Origin: Clostridiales bacterium
GTDB taxonomy: Bacteria; Bacillota; Clostridia; Lachnospirales; Lachnospiraceae
NCBI GenBank assembly: GCA_021203285.1
Contig: JAJQBM010000242.1
Location: 1-5,224, forward strand
Length of the DNA: 5,224 nucleotides
Direction of reading: 5' to 3'
Shown here: positions 1-5,224 of the stretch, in pieces
Layout: every line of letters begins with the position of its first letter
Numbering within the stretch: position 1 is the first letter of the stretch
Made by a program: the position numbers and the translations under genes
The notes under the pieces: generated by a model
What the model saw: only the letters and a program-made list of their open reading frames with translations
Database searches by the model: none
Told to the model about the DNA's origin: nothing

Positions 1-33
1 CATCATATCATAGTGAACAATAGCGCTTCATAA
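1..33 (+). CDS. rnpA: Probable 3' end of rnpA (RNase P protein component), partial
   Basis: Only ten codons and a TAA stop (31-33) are visible, reading HHIIVNNSAS in frame 1. In Firmicutes the gene directly upstream of yidD is normally rnpA, which encodes the protein subunit that helps RNase P RNA trim the 5' ends of tRNA precursors. RnpA proteins of clostridia often end with a helix of the LHxI type, which the initial HHII would fit. The other two forward frames also reach stops quickly (11-13 and 21-23), so the frame is not certain. The identity rests mainly on gene order, not on recognisable domain sequence. The gap to the yidD start would be 30 bases. Confidence 0.4.
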   Translation, partial: HHIIVNNSAS

Positions 34-52
34 AGAAATGTTACAAGATAAG

Positions 53-57
53 AAGGA
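53..57 (+). promoter_or_regulatory. Ribosome binding site deciding the TTG start of yidD
   Basis: AAGGA lies 6 bases before TTG at 64. An in-frame TAA at 49-51 rules out any longer upstream start. The next in-frame TTG (76) would be too far from this site. TTG at 64 is therefore the best start although it is a weak initiation codon, which may keep YidD levels low relative to YidC. Confidence 0.7.
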
Positions 58-63
58 ATTAGA

Positions 64-273
64 TTGAAAAAGATATTGATTTTCTTAATCAAATTTTACC
101 GAAAGAATATATCTCCGACAAGGGTCTGTAAATGTCCCTATTATCCGACCTGTTCCACATACGGCCTGCAGGCAGTGGAAAAATATGGGGCTTTGAAGGG
201 CGGCGCGCTTGCGGCGTGGAGAATACTCCGGTGCAACCCGTTTTCCAAGGGTGGATATGATCCAGTTCCGTAA
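64..273 (+). CDS. yidD: Membrane protein insertion efficiency factor YidD
   Basis: YidD is a small protein of the inner face of the membrane that assists YidC/Sec-dependent insertion of membrane proteins; its exact mechanism is not settled. The 69-residue length is typical of the family. Residues 1-13 form a short amphipathic or hydrophobic helix with basic residues, suited to peripheral membrane attachment. The family core follows: [11 protein letters not shown] (24-34), then A37-V38-E39-K40-Y41-G42, the segment WRILRCNPF (52-60) and the terminal GGYDPVP (63-69). Cysteines 24, 30 and 57 match the conserved family cysteines; C22 is an additional one. The start is TTG, supported by AAGGA at 53-57. 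It lies between the probable rnpA end and yidC, the standard arrangement, and is separated from yidC by 17 bases, so the two are almost certainly cotranscribed. Identification is secure from motifs and context. Confidence 0.95.
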   Translation: MKKILIFLIKFYRKNISPTRVCKCPYYPTCSTYGLQAVEKYGALKGGALAAWRILRCNPFSKGGYDPVP

Positions 274-278
274 CTTTC

Positions 279-284
279 AGGAGG
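279..284 (+). promoter_or_regulatory. Strong Shine-Dalgarno site for yidC
   Basis: A perfect AGGAGG lies 6 bases before the ATG at 291. It starts only 5 bases after the yidD stop codon (271-273). The contrast with the TTG start of yidD suggests that YidC is translated considerably more efficiently than YidD from the same transcript. Confidence 0.85.
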
Positions 285-290
285 AAAATT

Positions 291-1601
291 ATGAATTCCC
301 TGTTTCTTTTAACACAAAATTCCAATGCGATTCTCGGGCCGATTGCGAAGGTGCTCGGTTGGATTATGAATGGCATATATGTCATTTTGGATGATTTTCT
401 GAATATCCAGAATATTGCTCTGACAATTATCATTTTTACCGTTGCCATTTACCTGTGCATGCTTCCGCTTACATACCAGCAGCAGAAGTTTTCAAAAATG
501 TCTCAGGTCATGAATCCGGAGATACAGGCAGTACAGAAGAAATATAAAGGGCGTAAGGATTCCGCATCCATGCAGGCGATGAATGAGGAAACGCAGGCTA
601 TTTATCAGAAATACGGCGTGAATCCTTCCGGAAGCTGTGTATTTATGATTATTCAACTGTTGATTCTTTTCCCTCTGTACCGGGTGATTTACAATGTGCC
701 TGCCTATGTTACGCGGGTTAAGGATTCCTTCGATTCAGTTGTGACCGGTATTATGAATACCAGCGGCTATCAGGATACGATGACAGCTTTTCTGTCGGAT
801 ATTTCTGCGAAAAACTCCGTCTTAAAAAATGTCAGCCTGAATTTTGAAGGAACACAGACGGAAGCATATGATTCCATCATCGATGTTCTCTATAAATGTA
901 CCTCGGCGAACTGGCAGACACTGGCGGAGAAATTCAGCGGACTTGCGGATACAGTCACGTCCACGCAGGCGACAGTAGAGCATTTTAATAACTTCCTCGG
1001 AGCAAATATTGTTTATTCACCGAGAACATTGATTTCAACCGGATTTAATGAGGGACAGTATTTCCTGATTGTGATTGCCATCCTGATTCCGGTCATCTCG
1101 GCTGGTTCCCAGTTTATCAGCATGAAGCTGGTTCCGCAGCAGAATAATAACAACGACCAGCAGGAGGCGATGGCTTCCCAGATGAAGATGATGAATTACT
1201 TCATGCCGTTTTATTCTTTGCTGATCGTGTTTTTCCTTCCAATCGGTGTCGGCATTTACTGGATCGCAGGTGCTGTTATTCGCGTGATTCAGCAGCTTTT
1301 ACTGAACCGCCATTTTGACCGGATGGATCTGGCAAAAGTTGTAGCCGATAATGAGAAGAAAGCCGAGGCGAAGGCGAAAAAGAAAGCAGAAAAGAAAGGT
1401 GTTTCCGGAGAGAAGATTTCTTCCGCAGCCCGGATTAATACGAGACAGATCGACGCACAGAAGCATAAAACCATGGCGGAGAAAGCTTCTTCCGCAGTAA
1501 AAACTTCCTATAAGGGAAATTCACAGATAAAATATAAGGAAGGAAGTCTGGCGTCAAAGGCAAATAAAGTCAGGGATTATAACGAGAAAAATTCCAAATA
1601 G
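291..1601 (+). CDS. yidC: YidC/Oxa1-family membrane protein insertase (SpoIIIJ type)
   Basis: YidC inserts and folds membrane proteins, alone or with SecYEG. The 436-residue protein has the five-segment core of Gram-positive YidC: an amphipathic helix near 12-35, TM1 about 42-61, a charged cytoplasmic hairpin 62-112 with MNPEIQ (74-79), TM2 about 115-137 after GVNPSGSC (109-116), an external loop about 138-255, TM3 257-280, TM4 about 300-317 and TM5 about 319-338 with GIYWIAG (321-327). The tail from about 340 is rich in Lys and Ala, like tails that contact ribosomes in other Gram-positive YidC proteins. Bacillus homologues are about 260 residues; the extra length is in the external loop and the tail. 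There is no lipoprotein signal or lipobox cysteine. The groove arginine of TM1 (E. coli R366, B. subtilis R73) aligns with Y54. The ATG at 291 follows a perfect AGGAGG. It sits between yidD and jag, the canonical order. Confidence 0.96.
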   Translation: MNSLFLLTQNSNAILGPIAKVLGWIMNGIYVILDDFLNIQNIALTIIIFTVAIYLCMLPLTYQQQKFSKMSQVMNPEIQAVQKKYKGRKDSASMQAMNEETQAIYQKYGVNPSGSCVFMIIQLLILFPLYRVIYNVPAYVTRVKDSFDSVVTGIMNTSGYQDTMTAFLSDISAKNSVLKNVSLNFEGTQTEAYDSIIDVLYKCTSANWQTLAEKFSGLADTVTSTQATVEHFNNFLGANIVYSPRTLISTGFNEGQYFLIVIAILIPVISAGSQFISMKLVPQQNNNNDQQEAMASQMKMMNYFMPFYSLLIVFFLPIGVGIYWIAGAVIRVIQQLLLNRHFDRMDLAKVVADNEKKAEAKAKKKAEKKGVSGEKISSAARINTRQIDAQKHKTMAEKASSAVKTSYKGNSQIKYKEGSLASKANKVRDYNEKNSK

Positions 1602-1607
1602 GAGGGG
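1600..1607 (+). promoter_or_regulatory. Shine-Dalgarno site for jag, overlapping the yidC stop codon
   Basis: AGGAGGGG starts inside the TAG stop of yidC (1599-1601) and lies 8 bases before the jag ATG at 1616. A ribosome terminating on yidC would cover this site, so the layout favours translational coupling of jag to yidC. The coupling is an inference from the overlap. Confidence 0.8.
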
Positions 1608-1615
1608 TATAGAGT

Positions 1616-2296
1616 ATGGAATATATTGAAGTGACAGCAAAAACAGTTGACGATGCGATCACAGATGCCCTGATAAAGCTTGGTGTGACCAGTGATCAGA
1701 TCGAATATGAGGTCATTGAAAAGGGAAGTACCAGTTTTTTGGGATTTAACAGCAAACCGGCCGTTATCAAAGTAAGAAAGAAATTTACATCAGAAGATTG
1801 TATCCGGGATTTCCTTAGCCGTGTTTTGGAAGCGATGGGTATGCAGGTAGAGATACTCATTACTGCTTCCGAGGAGGAGGAGAATGTTTACGATGTCGAA
1901 TTAAAGGGCGACGATGTGGGCGTTCTGATCGGAAAGAGGGGACAGACGCTCGATTCACTGCAGTATCTGACCAATCTGGCGATCAATAAGAATCTGGACA
2001 CCTATATCAAGGTGAAACTGGATACAGAGGATTATCGAAGCCGGAGAAAAGAAACGCTTGAGAATCTTGCGAAAAATATCGCCTACAAGGTAAAGCGGAC
2101 AAAGAGGCCGGTATCTCTGGAGCCGATGAATTCGTTTGAGAGAAGGGTGATTCACTCCGCTCTGCAGAATGACAGGTATGTGACGACCTATAGTGAGGGA
2201 GAGGGTTCTTACCGTCATGTGGTTGTGGCGTTTAAGCGGGAGCCGAGAAATAATCATAATAATTATCGGCGGAATGACAGAGAGAAAAAAGATTGA
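1616..2296 (+). CDS. jag: RNA-binding protein Jag/KhpB (Jag-N, KH and R3H domains)
   Basis: Jag, also called KhpB or EloR, is a cytoplasmic RNA-binding protein. In Firmicutes such as pneumococcus it works with KhpA to bind RNAs and influence cell elongation and division; its role in this organism is unknown. The 226 residues show all three expected parts. Residues 1-56 are the Jag N-terminal domain, with the typical EKGSTSFLGFNSKPAVIKV segment (35-53). A KH domain spans about 77-135 and holds the RNA-binding GKRG loop at 106-109 within VLIGKRGQTLDSLQYL. An R3H domain spans about 145-208, with R176 and H180 in ERRVIHSAL giving the Arg-x3-His motif. The linker between Jag-N and KH is short. The C-terminal tail (209-226) is rich in Asn, Arg and Lys and is probably disordered. 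It starts 14 bases after yidC, with its binding site overlapping the yidC stop, and is followed directly by a terminator, so it closes the yidD-yidC-jag unit. Confidence 0.95.
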   Translation: MEYIEVTAKTVDDAITDALIKLGVTSDQIEYEVIEKGSTSFLGFNSKPAVIKVRKKFTSEDCIRDFLSRVLEAMGMQVEILITASEEEENVYDVELKGDDVGVLIGKRGQTLDSLQYLTNLAINKNLDTYIKVKLDTEDYRSRRKETLENLAKNIAYKVKRTKRPVSLEPMNSFERRVIHSALQNDRYVTTYSEGEGSYRHVVVAFKREPRNNHNNYRRNDREKKD

Positions 2297-2301
2297 TGGA
2301 G

Positions 2302-2327
2302 AAGTTCCGGTTTTGCCGGAACTTTTT
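2302..2327 (+). terminator. Intrinsic (Rho-independent) terminator after jag
   Basis: A perfect 9-bp stem pairs AAGTTCCGG (2302-2310) with CCGGAACTT (2316-2324) around a TTTTG loop (2311-2315); a G-U pair can extend it by one. The stem runs into a T tract (2323-2327), of which the first two T's pair in the stem. It begins 5 bases after the jag stop and ends 25 bases before mnmE. It probably ends most transcripts from the upstream operon. The T tract is short, so partial read-through into mnmE is plausible. Confidence 0.85.
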
Positions 2328-2343
2328 CAATATCCGCGGAAAT

Positions 2344-2348
2344 GAGGA
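2344..2348 (+). promoter_or_regulatory. Ribosome binding site of mnmE, compatible with two starts
   Basis: GAGGA lies 4 bases before ATG (2353) and 7 bases before the next codon, GTG (2356). Spacing favours the GTG, codon strength favours the ATG. The GTG start would give a protein beginning MKTDTIAAI, closer to the usual MnmE N-terminus. The choice changes the protein by a single residue. Confidence 0.6.
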
Positions 2349-2352
2349 ATGA

Positions 2353-3738
2353 ATGGTGAAAACAGATACAATCGCAGCGATCGCGACGGCGATGTCTGAC
2401 TCGGGAATCGGGATTGTCCGCATCAGCGGAGAGGAAGCATTTGCGGTAGCGGACCGCATGTTTTTTTCCGGAGTAAATCAATCAGAAAAAAAATTATCTG
2501 ACATGGAGTCCCATACGGTTCATTATGGATATATCATGGATAATGGGGAAGTGATCGATGAAGTGTTACTTCTGGTTATGAAAGCGCCCCGGACATACAC
2601 CAGAGAGGATGTCGTGGAGATCGACTGCCATGGCGGTGTTCTGGTGATGAAGCGGATTCTGGAGGCGGCATTTCACTGCGGAGCCCGTCCGGCAGAGCCC
2701 GGAGAATTTACAAAACGCGCTTTTTTAAACGGACGGATTGATCTTTCTCAGGCGGAATCGGTCATCGACGTAATCAATGCAAAAAGTGATCTCGCTCTGA
2801 AAAGCTCTGTGAGCCAGCTAAGGGGCGCTGTTTCCGCGAAAGTGAGGAAAATAAGAGACGATCTTCTCTATGAGACGGCATATATCGAATCGGCTCTGGA
2901 TGACCCCGAACACTATTCTCTGGATGGATATTATGAGAAATTACAGGGCAAGGTGAACGATATCTGTGAGAGCGTTCACCGTCTTATTCTCTCCTCGGAA
3001 AACGGGAAAATGATAAAAGAGGGCATACGGACTGTAATTGTCGGAAAGCCGAATGTCGGAAAATCATCCCTGATGAATCTTCTGGTTGGGGAGGACCGCG
3101 CGATTGTCACGGAAATTCCGGGAACGACGAGAGATATTCTGGAGGAACAGATTCAAATCGGCGGTGTCGGACTGCGGATCATCGATACAGCGGGAATTCG
3201 CGATACGGAGGATGTGGTAGAAAAGATCGGTGTTTCCCGTTCAAAGGAATTTCTTAAAACAGCAGATCTGGTGATCTATGTGATGGATTCATCCACTGCG
3301 ATAGACGAAAACGATCGGAAGATTATGGAAGCGGTTAAGGGGAAACGGACCATTATTCTTCTCAATAAAGCGGATTTGGATCCGCAGATTTGCGAAGAGG
3401 ATGTCCGCCGATATCTGGATGACCCCATTTTATCTGTCTCCGCGAAAAAGGGAAGCGGCATAGAGCAGTTAGAGCAGATGATTCAGGATATGTTTTTCGA
3501 TGGAAAAATTTCGTTCAATGATGAGGTAATTATTTCGAATGAGAGACAAAAGCATGCCTTGGCGGAGGCGGAGAAGAGTCTACAGCTTGTTCTCCAAAGT
3601 ATGAAGGACGGGATGCCGGAGGATTTTCTGCCCATCGACATGATGAGCGCTTATGAAGAACTGGGAAAGGTCATCGGGGAATCGGTGGGGGAAGATCTGA
3701 TCGATGAGATTTTTTCAGAGTTTTGTATGGGAAAATGA
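2353..3738 (+). CDS. mnmE: tRNA uridine-5-carboxymethylaminomethyl modification GTPase MnmE (TrmE)
   Basis: MnmE works with MnmG to add an aminomethyl-type group to C5 of U34 in tRNAs reading split codon boxes ending in A or G, using a folate-derived carbon and GTP hydrolysis. The 461 residues match the family length. The N-terminal folate-binding domain (about 1-120) begins DTIAAIATAMSDSGIGIVRISG (5-26) and contains DCHGG (91-95). A helical domain follows, interrupted by the G domain (about 225-380). GTPase motifs are all present: G1 GKPNVGKS (231-238), G2 PGTTRD (256-261), G3 DTAG (278-281), G4 NKAD (338-341) and G5 SAK (363-365). N234 matches the potassium-binding Asn of E. coli (N226). 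The chain ends FCMGK (457-461), giving the conserved terminal cysteine C458. It lies 21 bases before its partner mnmG, so the two are surely cotranscribed, and follows the terminator after jag. Start ambiguity is ATG 2353 versus GTG 2356. Confidence 0.97.
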   Translation: MVKTDTIAAIATAMSDSGIGIVRISGEEAFAVADRMFFSGVNQSEKKLSDMESHTVHYGYIMDNGEVIDEVLLLVMKAPRTYTREDVVEIDCHGGVLVMKRILEAAFHCGARPAEPGEFTKRAFLNGRIDLSQAESVIDVINAKSDLALKSSVSQLRGAVSAKVRKIRDDLLYETAYIESALDDPEHYSLDGYYEKLQGKVNDICESVHRLILSSENGKMIKEGIRTVIVGKPNVGKSSLMNLLVGEDRAIVTEIPGTTRDILEEQIQIGGVGLRIIDTAGIRDTEDVVEKIGVSRSKEFLKTADLVIYVMDSSTAIDENDRKIMEAVKGKRTIILLNKADLDPQICEEDVRRYLDDPILSVSAKKGSGIEQLEQMIQDMFFDGKISFNDEVIISNERQKHALAEAEKSLQLVLQSMKDGMPEDFLPIDMMSAYEELGKVIGESVGEDLIDEIFSEFCMGK

Positions 3739-3743
3739 GAATC

Positions 3744-3750
3744 GGAAGGA
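3744..3750 (+). promoter_or_regulatory. Ribosome binding site of mnmG
   Basis: GGAAGGA lies 9 bases before the ATG at 3760, in the 21-base gap after mnmE. It supports this start, which gives the family-typical short lead of about eight residues before the first beta strand of the FAD fold. Confidence 0.7.
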
Positions 3751-3759
3751 AGTTGAGAG

Positions 3760-5224
3760 ATGTCTGTAGTCAGAGAAGAGTATGACGTTTGTGTTGTTGG
3801 TGCGGGACACGCGGGGTGCGAAGCGGCCCTTGCCTGTGCACGTCTGGGACTGGATACCATTTTGTTTACGATCAGCATAGAGAGCGTAGCCATGATGCCC
3901 TGCAACCCGAATATCGGGGGAAGCTCAAAGGGGCATCTGGTGAGAGAAATCGATGCGCTCGGCGGAGAGATGGGGGTCAATATTGATTATACCTTTATTC
4001 AGTCAAAGATGCTGAACAAATCCAAGGGTCCTGCAGTCCATTCCCTTCGCGCGCAGGCGGACAAGGTGGAATATACTATGCGGATGAGGGAAGTGCTCCA
4101 GAATACGGAGCATCTGACGCTGCCGCAGGCGGAGGTCTCAGATCTCATGGTGAAAGATCATGTAATCCGCGGGGTGAAGACATTCTCCGGGGCAGAATAT
4201 TACAGCAAGGCGGTGGTTCTCTGTACGGGAACCTATCTGAAAGCCCGCTGTCTCTATGGGGATGTGGTAAATTATACCGGTCCGAATGGTCTGCAGGCTG
4301 CGAATCATCTGACGGATTCCCTCGTAAAAAACGGAGTGGAGATGTACCGTTACAAGACCGGCACGCCGGCGCGGATTGACCGCCGGTCGATCGATTTTTC
4401 CCGGATGGAGGAACAGTTCGGGGACGAGAGAGTCGTGCCGTTTTCTTTTACGACGGATCCGGAGAGTGTGCAGATCGATCAGGAGAGCTGCTGGCTGACC
4501 TATACAAACGAGCGGACACATGAGATTATCCGGGAAAATCTGGACCGGTCTCCCCTGTTTTCCGGGATGATTGAAGGCACCGGTCCGAGATACTGTCCGT
4601 CTATCGAGGACAAAGTGGTAAAGTTTTCGGATAAAGACCGACATCAGTTGTTTATTGAGCCGGAGGGAAATCATACAACAGAAATGTATATCAGTGGTAT
4701 GTCAAGTTCTCTTCCGGAGGATGTGCAGTATGAGATGATTCACACAGTTCCCGGTCTCGAACACGCAGTGATCGTGAGAAATGCGTATGCCATCGAGTAC
4801 GACTGCATCAACCCGAGACAGCTGACCCCGTCGCTGGAATTTAAGGAGATATCCGGCCTGTTTTCCGGCGGTCAGTTTAACGGAAGCTCTGGTTACGAGG
4901 AAGCGGCTGCCCAGGGACTGGTGGCCGGTATCAATGCGGCGATGAAGATCAAGGGAAAAGAGCCCCTCATTCTGGACCGCTCCGAAGCGTACATCGGTGT
5001 GCTGATCGATGACCTTGTGACAAAGGAAAATCATGAACCGTACCGGATGATGACCTCCCGCGCGGAATACCGCTTGCTTTTACGGCAGGACAATGCGGAC
5101 CTGCGCCTGACCCGAAAGGGATATGAGATCGGGCTGATCTCGCAGGAGCGGTATGATTATGTGGTAAAAAAGGAAAAGCTTATCGAGGAGGAGATTGCCC
5201 GGGTCGGAAAACTACATGTGGGAG
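3760..5224 (+). CDS. mnmG: tRNA uridine-5-carboxymethylaminomethyl modification enzyme MnmG (GidA), 3' truncated by window end
   Basis: MnmG is the FAD- and NADH-dependent partner of MnmE in modifying U34 of tRNA. I read one open frame of 488 codons with no stop; family members have about 620-630 residues, so roughly the last 140, which include the C-terminal helical region that contacts MnmE, lie beyond the window. The dinucleotide-binding fold is at the N-terminus, with GAGHAG at 14-19 preceded by the YDVCVV strand. Further family motifs are [12 protein letters not shown] (48-59), [14 protein letters not shown] (88-101), TGTYL (156-160), KTGTPARID (199-207), RYCPSIEDK (277-285), [17 protein letters not shown] (370-386) and [20 protein letters not shown] (432-451). 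C48 and C279 match E. coli C47 and C277, both important for activity. The ATG at 3760 is preceded by GGAAGGA (3744-3750), 9 bases upstream, and lies 21 bases after mnmE. No frameshift is present in the visible part. Confidence 0.97.
   Translation, partial: MSVVREEYDVCVVGAGHAGCEAALACARLGLDTILFTISIESVAMMPCNPNIGGSSKGHLVREIDALGGEMGVNIDYTFIQSKMLNKSKGPAVHSLRAQADKVEYTMRMREVLQNTEHLTLPQAEVSDLMVKDHVIRGVKTFSGAEYYSKAVVLCTGTYLKARCLYGDVVNYTGPNGLQAANHLTDSLVKNGVEMYRYKTGTPARIDRRSIDFSRMEEQFGDERVVPFSFTTDPESVQIDQESCWLTYTNERTHEIIRENLDRSPLFSGMIEGTGPRYCPSIEDKVVKFSDKDRHQLFIEPEGNHTTEMYISGMSSSLPEDVQYEMIHTVPGLEHAVIVRNAYAIEYDCINPRQLTPSLEFKEISGLFSGGQFNGSSGYEEAAAQGLVAGINAAMKIKGKEPLILDRSEAYIGVLIDDLVTKENHEPYRMMTSRAEYRLLLRQDNADLRLTRKGYEIGLISQERYDYVVKKEKLIEEEIARVGKLHVG

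Noticed and set aside
1..63. Possible promoter upstream of yidD
   Set aside because: The stretch is AT-rich but I see no well-spaced -35 and -10 pair; yidD is normally transcribed with rnpA.
209..394. Forward open frame overlapping the yidD end and yidC start in another frame
   Set aside because: It is out of frame with both genes, whose motifs are unmistakable, and its product has no recognisable feature.
89..448. Open frame of 119 codons on the minus strand across yidD and the start of yidC
   Set aside because: It lies opposite two conserved genes and has no recognisable domain.
1418..1497. Direct repeat TTCTTCCGCAG at 1418-1428 and 1487-1497
   Set aside because: Too short to be a mobile or regulatory repeat; both copies are in frame and encode SSA in the YidC tail.
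2231..2260. Possible promoter for mnmE at the end of jag (TTTAAG, 18 bases, CATAAT)
   Set aside because: The -35 part is weak, the AT-rich stretch encodes an Asn-rich tail, and any transcript would still cross the terminator at 2302-2327.
4138..4674. Open frame of 178 codons on the minus strand opposite mnmG
   Set aside because: It is fully antisense to a well-conserved mnmG coding region, has no recognisable motif and is explained by codon usage of the real gene.
4702..5034. Open frame of 110 codons on the minus strand opposite mnmG
   Set aside because: Also fully inside mnmG; no family resemblance and no supporting context.

Overview
The window is a stretch of the conserved Firmicutes chromosomal block rnpA-yidD-yidC-jag(khpB)-mnmE-mnmG, which usually lies next to the replication origin. 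All genes are on the + strand. Gene order, protein features and moderate GC content point to a clostridial member of the Firmicutes, most likely Lachnospiraceae. The features behind this are a YidC with no N-terminal lipoprotein signal and a large external loop, a Jag protein with N-terminal, KH and R3H domains, and MnmE/MnmG side by side. The family assignment is from memory of similar proteins, not from a search.

Layout: positions 1-33 probably hold the last codons of rnpA (RNase P protein). Next come yidD (64-273, TTG start), yidC (291-1601) and jag/khpB (1616-2296), closely spaced and each with a ribosome binding site. A well-formed intrinsic terminator (2302-2327) follows jag. After it come mnmE (2353-3738) and mnmG (3760 to the window end, truncated there). 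Coding density is very high and no gap between genes exceeds about 60 bases, so there is no unexplained gene-free stretch.

The genes form two modules. YidD and YidC serve membrane protein insertion, and Jag/KhpB is an RNA-binding partner traditionally encoded beside YidC. MnmE (a GTPase) and MnmG (an FAD protein) form one enzyme complex that modifies the wobble uridine (position 34) of certain tRNAs. The terminator separates the two modules, so mnmE-mnmG is either expressed by partial read-through or has a promoter I could not identify.

I found no mobile element, CRISPR array, tRNA, rRNA or clearly undescribed system. The most interesting details are in YidC: the usually conserved groove arginine is replaced by tyrosine (Y54), there is an arginine in the last membrane segment (R331), and an insert of roughly 90 residues sits in the external loop.
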